This document shows, piece by piece, positions 54,511 to 63,211 of a stretch of DNA of 64,000 nt (positions within the stretch are counted from its first letter, which is position 1; every line of letters begins with the position of its first letter). Source of the stretch: Burkholderia sp. S171 (GTDB lineage: Bacteria > Pseudomonadota > Gammaproteobacteria > Burkholderiales > Burkholderiaceae); contig NZ_LMUF01000042.1 of NCBI RefSeq assembly GCF_009766085.1, positions 72,083 through 136,082 of the forward strand, written 5' to 3'. The notes under the pieces are model-generated. The model saw nothing but the letters and a program-made list of their open reading frames with translations, did not search any database and was not told where the DNA came from. The position numbers were made by a program, and so were the translations under genes.

Positions 54511-55653
54511 CTACGCAAATTGTTGGACAGCAGCCGACGTGACGGCGAAGCCGTCCTCGGTGAAGAGATGACAGGAAGCTGGCGGCACATTAAAGACAAC
54601 ACTCTCGCCTTGCCGTGGCGTCTTGTCGCCGGGCGCCTTGGCGATTAGCACTGCGCCGCCGGGTTGATCGAGGTGCAGATAGCTGTGCTCGCCGAGTTGT
54701 TCGACCAGCGACACTGTGCGGCTGATTTGTTGAGTAGATCCGCCGCTTGCGGCCGGCTCAAGATGCTCAGGACGAATGCCAAGCGTGACGGCCTGATCGG
54801 GCCGCAAGGCCTCGCCATTAGCGTGGACTTCAAGCCGTTCGTTCGTTCCGTCAAGGACAATCGACACGCTTTCCGCGCTGCCCAATACAACCCGCGCAGG
54901 CAGGAAGTTCATTCGCGGCGAGCCGATAAACCCCGCCACAAAGCGGCTTTTCGGCCGGTGATACAACTCGAGCGGCGCCCCCACTTGCGCGATGCTGCCG
55001 TACTTCGCCGTATCCGCGCCTGCATGCAGCAGGACGATCTTGTCGGCGAGCGTCATGGCTTCTATCTGGTCATGAGTGACGTAGACAACGCTCGCCGTAT
55101 TGAACTGCTTGTGCAGGCGCGCGATCTCGACCCGCGTTTGACCACGCAATGTTGCATCGAGATTGGAGAGCGGTTCATCGAAGAGAAACACGCTCGGACT
55201 CCGAACGATTGCCCGGCCGATCGCCACGCGTTGACGTTGTCCGCCGGACAACTCTTTCGGCCTGCGTTCCAGCAAGGCCTCAAGCTGGAGCACGCGCGCC
55301 GCTTCCTTCACTTTCTGATCGATTACGTCCTTCGGCGTCTTCGCGAGCGTCAGGCCGAACGCCATGTTCTGGTAGACGGTCATGTGCGGAAAGAGCGCGT
55401 AACTCTGGAACACCATCGCGACGCCACGCTGTGCAGCCGGCACTTCGTTGACGAGTTTTCCGTCGATATACAGGTCGCCGTCCGTGATGTCTTCCAGACC
55501 CGCGATCATGCGCAGCAAGGTGGATTTGCCGCATCCGGAAGGACCGAGGAACACGCAGAATTCGTGTTCGCCGATCTCCAGATCGACATCGCGAATCACG
55601 AGTGCGTGATCGCCATACGCTTTTTGAACCGATCGTAACGAGATGCTCGCCAT
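54511..55653 (-). CDS. carbohydrate ABC transporter ATPase (MalK/UgpC type)
   Basis: ATPase of 380 residues with Walker A GPSGCGKST, signature LSGGQRQRVAIGRAI, Walker B VFLFDEPLSNLDA and the C-terminal TOBE/regulatory domain of the MalK group (IGSPRMNFLPA, GIRPEHLE). First gene of the galactoside operon; GGAGA precedes the ATG. The upstream region carries the LacI operator. Confidence 0.95.
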   Translation of the reverse strand: MASISLRSVQKAYGDHALVIRDVDLEIGEHEFCVFLGPSGCGKSTLLRMIAGLEDITDGDLYIDGKLVNEVPAAQRGVAMVFQSYALFPHMTVYQNMAFGLTLAKTPKDVIDQKVKEAARVLQLEALLERRPKELSGGQRQRVAIGRAIVRSPSVFLFDEPLSNLDATLRGQTRVEIARLHKQFNTASVVYVTHDQIEAMTLADKIVLLHAGADTAKYGSIAQVGAPLELYHRPKSRFVAGFIGSPRMNFLPARVVLGSAESVSIVLDGTNERLEVHANGEALRPDQAVTLGIRPEHLEPAASGGSTQQISRTVSLVEQLGEHSYLHLDQPGGAVLIAKAPGDKTPRQGESVVFNVPPASCHLFTEDGFAVTSAAVQQFA

Positions 55654-55688
55654 GCCGACGTCTCCGTGTTTTACCGGGGAGACAACGA

Positions 55689-55708
55689 AAGGTTAAGCGC
55701 TTAACCTT
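55689..55708. promoter_or_regulatory. perfect 20-bp LacI-family operator palindrome
   Basis: AAGGTTAAGCGCTTAACCTT is fully self-complementary with a central CG, the form bound by LacI/GalR dimers. It lies 36 bases before the ATPase start and between that operon and the divergent LacI gene, so the LacI protein encoded at 55944-56960 is the likely ligand. Confidence 0.75.
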
Positions 55709-55717
55709 CTGCCTGTG

Positions 55718-55742
55718 AAAAAACGATCCGTGTTTGGGATCG
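55718..55742 (-). terminator. terminator-like hairpin in the galactoside operon leader
   Basis: Read on the minus strand, CGATCC (55742-55737) and GGATCG (55729-55724) pair around CAAACAC and are followed by six Ts (55723-55718). It lies just upstream of the LacI operator and downstream of a candidate minus-strand promoter. It could attenuate the operon or stop stray transcription. Confidence 0.5.
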
Positions 55743-55810
55743 CTTTGACCGGCTGTCTCCGTCTATGTTTTTTAGCTGCCTTGGGTGTCGAATTTAGCGG
55801 CGTCGGCCGA

Positions 55811-55839
55811 TTTATACAAATGCCGGGAAGCCATCCCAA
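55811..55839 (-). promoter_or_regulatory. candidate promoter reading toward the galactoside operon
   Basis: On the minus strand TTGGGA (55839-55834), a 17-base spacer and TATAAA (55816-55811). A transcript starting near 55803 would cross the leader hairpin and the operator before the ATPase ATG at 55653. Confidence 0.4.
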
Positions 55840-55943
55840 AATGTGGACGACGAGAGAGCTATTTGGACGAAGCGCCCAAACCGGCGACAGTTCACCGCAC
55901 TTAGCCGATGTTGTGCTCGCGTTAACCCTTGTCTTGAGATTCG

Positions 55944-56960
55944 ATGACTACTTTGGCCGAAGTCGCTGTACGCGCCGGCGTCACGCCGGCAACCGTCTCC
56001 AATGTGCTGCGCAAGCGCGGCAAGGTGGGCGCCGCAACGCGTCAGCGGGTGCTCGATGCAGTGGAAGCATTGGGCTATCGGCCGCACCTGACAGCGCGGG
56101 CGCTGGCCGAAGGGAGCGCGCCTACTCTCGCCCTGATGGTGACCAGTATCGCGAACCCGTTTTATCCGGAGTTTGCGCTGGCGGCAGAACGGGCTGCGCG
56201 CAAGAACGGACGTTTTCTGATCGTATGTAATACGAACGAAGATCCGGTGATCAGCCGCGCGTACCTCGACCAGATTGCGGGGACGTTGTCGGAAGGTGTG
56301 TTGGTGATGAACTCCCGAATCGACTTCGATGATCTTCACACCACGCGCGCACGCGGCACGCCGGTCGTGCTGTGCATGTGGGAACGTCCCGAGGTATCGC
56401 CGGGATTGCCTTGCATCGCGGTCGACTTTTTTGCTGCCGGCGCCCTGGCCGCACAGCATCTGCTGGACCTCGGGCATACACGGATTGGCGCGATCATCGG
56501 GAGCCAGCCGGATGGTGTACAGGCAGCGCGATACGCCGGCTTTTGTCACACGATGAAGGCTGCGGGAGTCGCGCATCCGGAGCAGGAAGCGCGGTTCACG
56601 CGCGACGCTGTCCAAGGCGGCTACGAAGCCGCGTGTGAGTTGCTGACGGAACACGAGCACCTGACCGCGATCTTCGCGACCAACGACTTGCCGGCGTTAG
56701 GCGCGATGCACGCAGCAGCGGACCGCGGCATGCGTATTCCCGACGACCTGTCGGTCATCGGGATTACCGACATTCAACTGGCACGCGAATCACGGCCGGG
56801 GTTATCGACCGTTGCGGTGCCTACCGATGCCGCCGCTGCCATGGCTGTAGAACTGCTGGAGGCGTTGATCGAAAGCGGCGGCCACTGCGAAACACCCATG
56901 CGTGTCGCACCCCAGCCCGTACTGGTTCAACGAGCATCGACGGGACGGGTGCGTAGTTGA
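55944..56960 (+). CDS. LacI-family repressor of the galactoside operon
   Basis: LacI/GalR regulator of 338 residues with headpiece MTTLAEVAVRAGVTPATVSNVL and an effector domain containing VTSIANPFYPEF and GIIGSQPDG-like GAIIGSQPDG. The divergent position beside the GH42/ABC operon and the palindrome between them point to galactoside-responsive repression. The ATG at 55944 follows a weak GAGA ribosome site but is the only sensible start for the headpiece. Confidence 0.92.
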   Translation: MTTLAEVAVRAGVTPATVSNVLRKRGKVGAATRQRVLDAVEALGYRPHLTARALAEGSAPTLALMVTSIANPFYPEFALAAERAARKNGRFLIVCNTNEDPVISRAYLDQIAGTLSEGVLVMNSRIDFDDLHTTRARGTPVVLCMWERPEVSPGLPCIAVDFFAAGALAAQHLLDLGHTRIGAIIGSQPDGVQAARYAGFCHTMKAAGVAHPEQEARFTRDAVQGGYEAACELLTEHEHLTAIFATNDLPALGAMHAAADRGMRIPDDLSVIGITDIQLARESRPGLSTVAVPTDAAAAMAVELLEALIESGGHCETPMRVAPQPVLVQRASTGRVRS

Positions 56961-56973
56961 AGCATTATTTACG

Positions 56974-57005
56974 CCCTGAGAAAACCTAATTACGCTCTCT
57001 CAGGG
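56974..57005. terminator. hairpin at the convergent ends of LacI and RclA-like genes
   Basis: CCCTGAGA (56974-56981) pairs perfectly with TCTCAGGG (56998-57005). The right arm lies in the last codons of the RclA-like gene. Probably a bidirectional terminator; the T-run on the minus side is interrupted. Confidence 0.45.
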
Positions 57006-58375
57006 ATCTTCGCGAACAGCATGTTCAGCCCTTCCGCGATAGTCGGATGCGAGAGGATCGCGTCCCGGACAGCGGTGTACGGGAGATTACCGAGCATCGC
57101 CATCTGCACCACCGCAACCACTTCGCCGGCGTTCGAACCAAGCATCGTGAAACCAAGGATGCGGTCCGATTGCGTATCCACAATCGCTTTCATAAAGCCG
57201 TGCGTGTCACCGGTCGTACGAGCGCGCGGGATAGACGCCATCGGCAGTTTCGCCACGCGCACCGCGATGCCCTGCCGTTGCGCATCGCTTTCGTTGATAC
57301 CAACACGTGCAAGCTCCGGTTCGATGAACATCGCGTACGGAATGACGCGATCACGCGTGGTCAGATTACCGCCGGCGAGTTGCGACCTGAGCACGCGATA
57401 GTCATCGAACGATGCATGCGTGAACATCGGCGTGCCCGCTACTTCACCCATTGCCCATGTGTTCGTTGCGGACGTCGCGAGACGTTCATCGACTTTGATA
57501 AATCCACGTTCATCGAGCGCTACTTCGGCCACGTCCAGTCCTATACCTGCCGTACGCGGCACCCTGCCCGTCGCGACCAGCACATGCGTGCCCGTCACCT
57601 GCGTGCCGTCGTTCAGTTCGACAGTGACGGATTGCCCGGAACGCCCGCTGACTTTCAAGGGCTTGACCGACACCCTCACGTCGACCCCTTCGTTGGCAAG
57701 GACCGATTGAATCGCATCCGTGACGTCAGCGTCCTCGCGCATGGCAACACGCGGCGCCTCTTGCACTACAGTGACTTTGCTGCCCAGACGACTAAACGCC
57801 TGCGCCATTTCCAACCCGATATATCCCCCGCCGATCACGATCAGATGCTCCGGCAGCGAGTCGAGTTCGAGTGCTTCAACATGCGTCATGGGCGCAGCGT
57901 CGCGCAGGCCGGGAATATCCGGAACCGCGGCGTACGTCCCTGTGTTGATGAACACATGCTCGCCCTCGACCACGCGTTCGCGTCCATCGTTCATCGCGAC
58001 CTGGATGCGGCGCGGCGCCACGAAATGTCCGGTGCCGAGGATCAGGTCAAAGCCCGATGCTTCGAACGCTTTTGCGTTGATATCCACCATGCCATCCACC
58101 ACTTCACGTACGCGGCGATGAACCTGCGTCATATCTACATTGGCGTCTTGAGCGGCGCCCTTCAATATGTCTGCGGATCGCACGGCGTGCATGATGCGCG
58201 CGGTTTGAATCAGCGCCTTGCTCGGAATACATGCCACGTTGATACAGGAGCCACCGATCATTCCTTCTTCGACGACCGCCACGCGCTTGCCTGCTTTGGC
58301 GAGTTCCATCGCCAGCGACTTGCCGCCCTTTCCGCCGCCCAGAAACACATATTCGAATTGTTCGATCGTCGACAT
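56990..58375 (-). CDS. RclA-like pyridine nucleotide-disulfide oxidoreductase
   Basis: Flavoprotein of 461 residues. FAD motif LGGGKGGKSLAMELAKAG, redox-active pair Cys44/Cys49 in GGSCINVACIPSK, NAD(P)H motif IVIGGGYIGLEMA, WAMGEVAG and the C-terminal SHPTIAEGLN with the His-Glu pair. Several stretches (FINTG, IPRARTTGDTHGFMKAIVD, NAGEVVAV) look much like E. coli RclA, a flavoenzyme protecting against hypochlorous acid and able to reduce Cu(II), more than lipoamide dehydrogenase. It is divergent from an RclR-like regulator. GGGAG precedes the ATG. Confidence 0.85.
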   Translation of the reverse strand: MSTIEQFEYVFLGGGKGGKSLAMELAKAGKRVAVVEEGMIGGSCINVACIPSKALIQTARIMHAVRSADILKGAAQDANVDMTQVHRRVREVVDGMVDINAKAFEASGFDLILGTGHFVAPRRIQVAMNDGRERVVEGEHVFINTGTYAAVPDIPGLRDAAPMTHVEALELDSLPEHLIVIGGGYIGLEMAQAFSRLGSKVTVVQEAPRVAMREDADVTDAIQSVLANEGVDVRVSVKPLKVSGRSGQSVTVELNDGTQVTGTHVLVATGRVPRTAGIGLDVAEVALDERGFIKVDERLATSATNTWAMGEVAGTPMFTHASFDDYRVLRSQLAGGNLTTRDRVIPYAMFIEPELARVGINESDAQRQGIAVRVAKLPMASIPRARTTGDTHGFMKAIVDTQSDRILGFTMLGSNAGEVVAVVQMAMLGNLPYTAVRDAILSHPTIAEGLNMLFAKIPERA

Positions 58376-58544
58376 TTCAGCTCCCTTTCAAAGGTTTGCG
58401 CATAGCTGAACCGAGCCCGTATGGGCAGATTCGCACTATGCCGAGAGAGCGGGTTGGTTTCGATGCAACCCTGCCCCCGCCATGACGTAAATGTAGACGC
58501 CGGGGCGCTGAATCTCCATGCCGGACCGGCTCGAAAGGATGCTC

Positions 58545-58580
58545 ATTCGTCTCATTGCCCGGTTTTCATTGCAGACGAAT
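58545..58580. promoter_or_regulatory. inverted and direct repeats between the RclA- and RclR-like genes
   Basis: ATTCGTCT (58545-58552) and AGACGAAT (58573-58580) form a perfect inverted repeat. Between them TCATTGC occurs twice (58552-58558 and 58566-58572), 14 bases apart. This sits centrally in the 320-bp divergent region and is a candidate site for the AraC-type RclR-like protein. Confidence 0.45.
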
Positions 58581-58695
58581 AGCGTAGGGAGCGCGGTGTA
58601 CGCACAAATTCCGGCCGATCATCGCGGGCTCTTTTCTCCGGTAAGATCGCTAAGCCGCCGTTAATGCCTTGCTACTTGCCCCTCTTCGCTCAACC

Positions 58696-59613
58696 ATGGA
58701 TGCACTCGACCGACTGATCCAGTTATCTCGCCTGCAAGGCGCGCTCGACCTGCGCTGCCTTCTGAGCGGGCAGTGGGCGCTGGATCATCCGCCCGCTCCG
58801 CCGAGCGAAGCGGTGTACCACGTGGTACTGGAAGGAAGTTGTCTCCTCAAATTCCGCGGGAAAGCGGACGTGCTGCTGAAAACCGGCGATATTGTCATGT
58901 TGCCGCGCGGCGATGCGCACGTGCTCCAGGGAGTGGAACTAGCTAACGGCCGCGAACAGGGTGAGATGGAGAGCCGCCATAACGGCGCAGTGACCGTCCG
59001 CTCGAATTGCGGGCCGAATGCCGCGAGTCTCGATTTGTTATGCGGCCGCTTTAACTACGCGGCGAATGCATTGCTTATCGACGTGCTGCCGGATCTCGTG
59101 AAAATGTCCTTTGCCCGCGCCGATGTCCCCGACCTCACCCGCATGGTCGGCATGATGCGCAAGGAAGCGAGCGAGGCGGCGCCCGGCGCGTATTCCATAG
59201 TGTCGGCGCTCTCTACGGCGTTGTTCACGCTGTTGCTGCGGGCGCATCTTGAACAGCAGCCATCCACCACCGATGTGCTCGCGTTGCTCGCGCATCCACG
59301 GCTTGGGGCGTCGGTGATTGCCATGCTGGAACGACCCGCTGAGCGATGGACGATCGACATGCTGGCGCAGCAATCCGCGATGTCACGCGCCACCTACATG
59401 CGAACGTTCAGCGCACTCACCGAGGACTCGCCGATGTCTCTGCTCACCCGCATTCGCATGCAGCTTGCTGGGACCTTGCTGACGCGTACATCGAAGAGCA
59501 TTGGCGAGATTGCGGACGATGTCGGTTATCAGTCGGAATCGGCGTTCAGCAAGAAGTTTAAAGATGCGTACGGGGTGGGGCCGGGCGGGTTCAGGCATGC
59601 GCGGGGTTCTTGA
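58696..59613 (+). CDS. RclR-like AraC-family regulator (cupin_6)
   Basis: AraC-type activator of 305 residues with an N-terminal cupin-like domain and two C-terminal helix-turn-helix motifs (IDMLAQQSAMSRATYMRTF and IGEIADDVGYQSESAFSKKF). The start MDALDRLIQLSRLQGALDLRC puts a cysteine at residue 21, the same position as the redox-sensing Cys21 of E. coli RclR. Further cysteines at 105 and 116 are candidates for the second redox cysteine. It probably senses hypochlorous acid and activates the divergent RclA-like gene. The ATG at 58696 is chosen on this alignment. Confidence 0.85.
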   Translation: MDALDRLIQLSRLQGALDLRCLLSGQWALDHPPAPPSEAVYHVVLEGSCLLKFRGKADVLLKTGDIVMLPRGDAHVLQGVELANGREQGEMESRHNGAVTVRSNCGPNAASLDLLCGRFNYAANALLIDVLPDLVKMSFARADVPDLTRMVGMMRKEASEAAPGAYSIVSALSTALFTLLLRAHLEQQPSTTDVLALLAHPRLGASVIAMLERPAERWTIDMLAQQSAMSRATYMRTFSALTEDSPMSLLTRIRMQLAGTLLTRTSKSIGEIADDVGYQSESAFSKKFKDAYGVGPGGFRHARGS

Positions 59614-59641
59614 GCCGGGCGGAGCGCTTTTTACGCTTCGG

Positions 59642-59995
59642 TCAGGCAGTGAAGATGTCGAGCACCAGCTTGTGCGAGTGGCCGATCCACACTGCCGCGT
59701 CGCGATGGTCTCGCAGCGAATCGCCGGTGTTTGGATGGAGGAAAACATCTAGCACGCCGTGGTTGAGCGTCAGCCATTCGACGATATCGGCAAATTGCGC
59801 GCGCTCGAAAGCGAGCTGGTACGACCATTTTGGATGCGGGCCGACGGGCTTCTCGTGGAACCGGCCGAGTTGCAGGGCATCGCCGAAATGGGCCGCGATC
59901 TTCTCGCGGAGCTGCCAAGCGGTGTCGCGGGTGGCGGCGTCGAAGTAGATGTGGGCGTGCCAGGTTTGGATGGACGAAGTGGTGAGGAGGATCAT
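59642..59995 (-). CDS. DOPA 4,5-dioxygenase-like protein
   Basis: Small protein of 117 residues matching the DOPA 4,5-dioxygenase family: WHAHIYFDAAT near the N-terminus, VGPHPKWSYQLAF centrally and HPNTGDSLRDH near the C-terminus, rich in candidate iron-binding histidines. Plant and fungal members open catechol rings for betalain synthesis; bacterial members are poorly studied. The start lacks a ribosome site. It is monocistronic and convergent with the RclR-like gene. Confidence 0.88.
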   Translation of the reverse strand: MILLTTSSIQTWHAHIYFDAATRDTAWQLREKIAAHFGDALQLGRFHEKPVGPHPKWSYQLAFERAQFADIVEWLTLNHGVLDVFLHPNTGDSLRDHRDAAVWIGHSHKLVLDIFTA

Positions 59996-60162
59996 GGAGG
60001 GGTGGGGTTGCTCGCGCCGGTGGAGGGGTGAGGAATCTGCTGCCGGGCGCAGTGGTCGCCTAGTTTGGTTATTCTATTACCTCAATGTCCATCCTGCTCG
60101 CGTTGGCTTTCAATCCCATACTTCGTACTTCCCTGCCCTGCGTGACGCGCAATAGAAACCTG

Positions 60163-60591
60163 CTACCGGTCGACGTCCTCACGCGTCGTAAGCCGGGCTT
60201 GTCCCTCTGGCGTGAAATACGTGCCATAGCGAACAAGTCCTCCCTGGTGCAATTCACAGGTCATCGTGAAACTGAGCAGCATGCCCTCCTCTGGATCGGC
60301 GAACGCTATGTCGATCGATTTCAGACGCGGCTCGTACTTGAGCAACGTGCCTTCAATCTCACGCCGAAGCGTGTGTGCCGAAGCCGGCATGTGTCGATAA
60401 ATCTTCGACAAATCGCCCAGCCCGTAATCGGGCAAGTGCGCCAGGCTATTTCGACGGCTGTTCAGAATCCTTTGGATATTGTCCCGGACCGACAGGAACG
60501 TTTGCGTGTTCCTATCGTGCAAACCGATAGGATCGCCGTTCGCAAAATGCCCCGTCACCACTTCAAAGAGTCCAGGACCGCCGCGCGTCAT
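60163..60591 (-). CDS. tssE: type VI secretion baseplate protein TssE
   Basis: 142-residue gp25-like baseplate wedge protein of the type VI secretion system. It shows the central SVRDNIQRILNSRRNS and DYGLGDLSKIY motifs and the C-terminal IDIAF/LSFTMTCEL strand pattern of the GPW/gp25 fold. The ATG at 60591 overlaps the clpV stop as ATGA. It reads intact, but its upstream partner clpV is truncated, so expression from a normal promoter is doubtful. Confidence 0.92.
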   Translation of the reverse strand: MTRGGPGLFEVVTGHFANGDPIGLHDRNTQTFLSVRDNIQRILNSRRNSLAHLPDYGLGDLSKIYRHMPASAHTLRREIEGTLLKYEPRLKSIDIAFADPEEGMLLSFTMTCELHQGGLVRYGTYFTPEGQARLTTREDVDR

Positions 60592-61337
60592 GGCGCGATC
60601 TCTTCGCTGATCGATGCCGTGGGAAGATCGCCCAGTGCCTCATCGAAATCCACCGCGATTCCGGTTTCGTCCGAGTACGACAACCTGACCGCATGAAGCG
60701 TCTTCGCTTGTGCAACCCGCGCCAGCAACTCCCGCGAAAGCACGGGCAGGATCTGCTGGTCGAGCAGACTATCAATATTGCGTGCGCCCGAATCCGGCAA
60801 CTGGCACGCGCGCACGAGTTCGCCGATCAGTGCGTCATCGCAGATCAGCGGCACATTGAACTTACGCTCGATGCGCTGCGCCACCTTCGCAAGCTTCATG
60901 CGTACGATCGTGGTCATTGCTTCGGAAGAGAGCGGCCGGTACACAACCGTCTGAAAGCGGGCGAGCAGCGCCGGCTGGAAGTGTTCGATCAGCGTCGGCC
61001 TGATTGCCTCCATCAGCATGCCGGTGGTGACCTCACCGCCGGCTTCGACCACAGCCTCCTGCGCAGCCATGATCAGTTCGCTGCCCAGATTCGATGTCAT
61101 CACAATCACCGTATTGCGAAAGTCGATCACACGTCCTTCACCGTCGCGCATGAAACCGCGATCGAATACTTGATAGAAAACGTTCAAGACATCGCGATGC
61201 GCTTTCTCAACTTCATCGAGCAGGATCACGCTGTAAGGGCGCCGGCGCACAGCTTCCGTGAGCACGCCACCTTGTCCATAACCGACATAACCCGGAGGCG
61301 AGCCCTTGAGCTGAGAAACCGTATGGGCTTCCTGGTA
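60588..61337 (-). pseudogene. tssH: clpV (tssH), 3' fragment only
   Basis: About 250 C-terminal residues of the type VI sheath-recycling ATPase ClpV, normally near 900 residues. Recognisable from YQEAHTVSQLKGSPPGYVGYG through Walker B VILLDEVEKAH, the sensor FRNTVIVMTSNLGSEL and the C-terminal D2-small domain. The N-domain, the first AAA+ ring and the Walker A of the second are missing. Homology stops at the tyrosine codon at 61337. The open frame continues to 61718, but those 127 codons are antisense to tssF and not ClpV. Non-functional as an unfoldase. Confidence 0.88.
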
Positions 61338-61342
61338 TCGCG
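61333..61342. other. rearrangement junction between clpV and tssF fragments
   Basis: ClpV sequence on the minus strand ends at about 61337, where the expected Ser-Glu before YQEAHT is replaced. TssF-like sequence on the plus strand (YRVHTVKARGDFVEAYSVDS) begins at about 61335. The two meet within a few bases with no insertion sequence or repeat between them. Confidence 0.8.
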
Positions 61343-62142
61343 TGCACACGGTGAAGGCTCGCGGTGACTTCGTGGAAGCGTATTCGGTCGATTCCCTCGT
61401 CGGCTTTGAAACCTCGAACGGCTCGCGTTTCGAGTACGCGCCATTTGCGTCGTTCAGGCATCGCGGCGGCATGTTGCGCCATGAGATGCCCGAACGATAC
61501 TTCCATACCCGTTCACGACGGGGACCGTCAGGGCGGTTCGACACTTGGGTTGTACTGGGCGGGCATGCGTGGGAAGGCGAGACCACGCTGCCCGAGGAAA
61601 CGCTATCACTCTCGGTGACGGGCACGAACGGCATGTTGCCACGCAAAGGTCTGCGCGAAGCAAGCATCAACCGCACACGCGGCGGCTTTACAAACGTGGC
61701 TTCGGTGAGAAACCTCACCGCGCCGACCTTGCCCGTCTATCCGCCCACAGGCGACCGCTTTCATTGGCGTGTGCTCTCGCATCTGGCGCCGAACTATCTG
61801 TCTTTGCTGGATGCAGAGATCCTGCGCGGCAGTCTCGCGCTCTACGACTGGACCGATGGAGAGCTGAACCGGCGGCGTATCGATGCGATTATCGATGTCA
61901 AACATCGGCTGCTGCAAAAGCTCGTCAAGGGTGGCTTGCTGCGGGGTGTGGAAATCGAAGTCACGCTTAACAGCGACAAGTTTGCGGGCGATGGTGATCT
62001 CGCGTTGTTCGGCGAAATGCTCAACCGCTTCCTCGCGCTGTACGCGACGATGAATATCTATACGAAGCTGGTGGTCATTTCGTTGCCGAGTGGGCGCCGC
62101 ATTACGTGGCCTGATAACAAAGCTGAAGGCGCACCGTTTTGA
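61338..62142 (+). pseudogene. tssF: tssF, 3' fragment only
   Basis: About 267 C-terminal residues of the type VI baseplate protein TssF, usually near 600 residues. The fragment starts inside the motif EAYSVDSL and keeps RFHWRVLSHLAPNYLSL, LVKGGLLRGVEIEV and FAGDGDLALFGEMLNRFLALYA. A GTG at 61342 is the first in-frame start but has no ribosome site. The 5' half is absent. The stop overlaps the tssG start, the normal arrangement at this end. Confidence 0.88.
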
Positions 62143-63194
62143 ACGCGCCTCATCGAGAGTTTCCAGTGCTTAGTGAACGGGTGGAGCGCGTGCTGCTGCC
62201 CGCTTTGCTGCAAGACGCGACACGCATGAACTTCATGCGCTTTTGTGAGTTGATTGAACTCGCCGCGCCCTCTCTGCCCTCGCTTGGCTCGACCGACTCA
62301 CTAGCAAACGAACCGGTACGCTTTCGCTCGCGCGCTCGGCTCGGGTTTCCGGGCAAGGAAATCGATGCGGTCGAATTCGATTACGACGACAGATCGAAAC
62401 CTCCGGCTATCCGCACGACGTTTCTGGGACTGTACGGCGTCGACGCCCGCATGCCTTCGTACTTCATCGATGAAGTCGCGCAGAACCGCGACGGCGCTGA
62501 ATCGTTGTCGGGCTTTCTGGACATGTTCCATCACCGGATCGCGACGCAGTTTTATCGGGCGTGGCGCAGGTATCGATTCCCGGCAGGCTTCGCAAAAGGC
62601 GGTACGGATGACGTCTCGCGCTACCTGCTTAGCCTTGTCGGATTGGGGATCGGGCACCCGGCGATCGAGCAGACAGTGGGTACGCGCAAGCTTCTCTCAA
62701 TGCTCGGGCTCGCCAGTCAGCGCACGCGCACAGCGGAAGGTCTCGCTGGCGTGCTGCAACACGCCGTGCCTGACGCAACAATCACGGTCACCGAATTCCA
62801 TCCGGTTTGGATTCAGTTAAACGAGTTTGAGCCAACTGCGCTGGGTGAAAACTGTGTACTCGGACGCGGTTTCTACGATCGCGGTAATTGCGCGCGCGTC
62901 GTGATCGCACCAACGACAACCGAATCGGTATTGGGCCTGACGCCCGGCCATCAAATGCACAGCGAAGTCATGGCGCTGCTGAGCTTCTATCTCGGCTACG
63001 AAGCGAACGCGCATCTGGAGATGCACGTCTCGCCGGACCTGATGCCACGAGTGGATATCGCTTCCGATCAAGTTCGACTCGGCTACACAAGCCAGTTGCA
63101 ACAGGTCAAGCGACCCTACGAAACGGGTGCCATCACGCGTGTGCAGCTTGGCATATGGAATGGTCGAACCGCGAACACACGTACAACACATTAA
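62139..63194 (+). CDS. tssG: type VI secretion baseplate protein TssG
   Basis: TssG of 351 residues, complete by length. FCELIELAAP near residue 30, VRFRSRARLGFPG, FLDMFHHRIATQFYRAWRRYRF and the C-terminal LGYTSQL are family features. It binds TssF and TssK in the baseplate wedge. The start is a TTG at 62139 overlapping the tssF stop; with tssF broken, coupled translation may fail. Confidence 0.92.
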   Translation: MNAPHREFPVLSERVERVLLPALLQDATRMNFMRFCELIELAAPSLPSLGSTDSLANEPVRFRSRARLGFPGKEIDAVEFDYDDRSKPPAIRTTFLGLYGVDARMPSYFIDEVAQNRDGAESLSGFLDMFHHRIATQFYRAWRRYRFPAGFAKGGTDDVSRYLLSLVGLGIGHPAIEQTVGTRKLLSMLGLASQRTRTAEGLAGVLQHAVPDATITVTEFHPVWIQLNEFEPTALGENCVLGRGFYDRGNCARVVIAPTTTESVLGLTPGHQMHSEVMALLSFYLGYEANAHLEMHVSPDLMPRVDIASDQVRLGYTSQLQQVKRPYETGAITRVQLGIWNGRTANTRTTH

Positions 63195-63211
63195 AACACT
63201 GGAACGCAAGC

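Noticed and set aside
57047-58405. 452-codon plus-strand open frame
   Set aside because: Antisense shadow of the RclA-like gene; His/Arg-rich and without ribosome site.
60693-61367. 224-codon plus-strand open frame crossing the type VI junction
   Set aside because: Antisense to clpV; no similarity to TssF upstream of 61335, so it is not the missing tssF 5' part.
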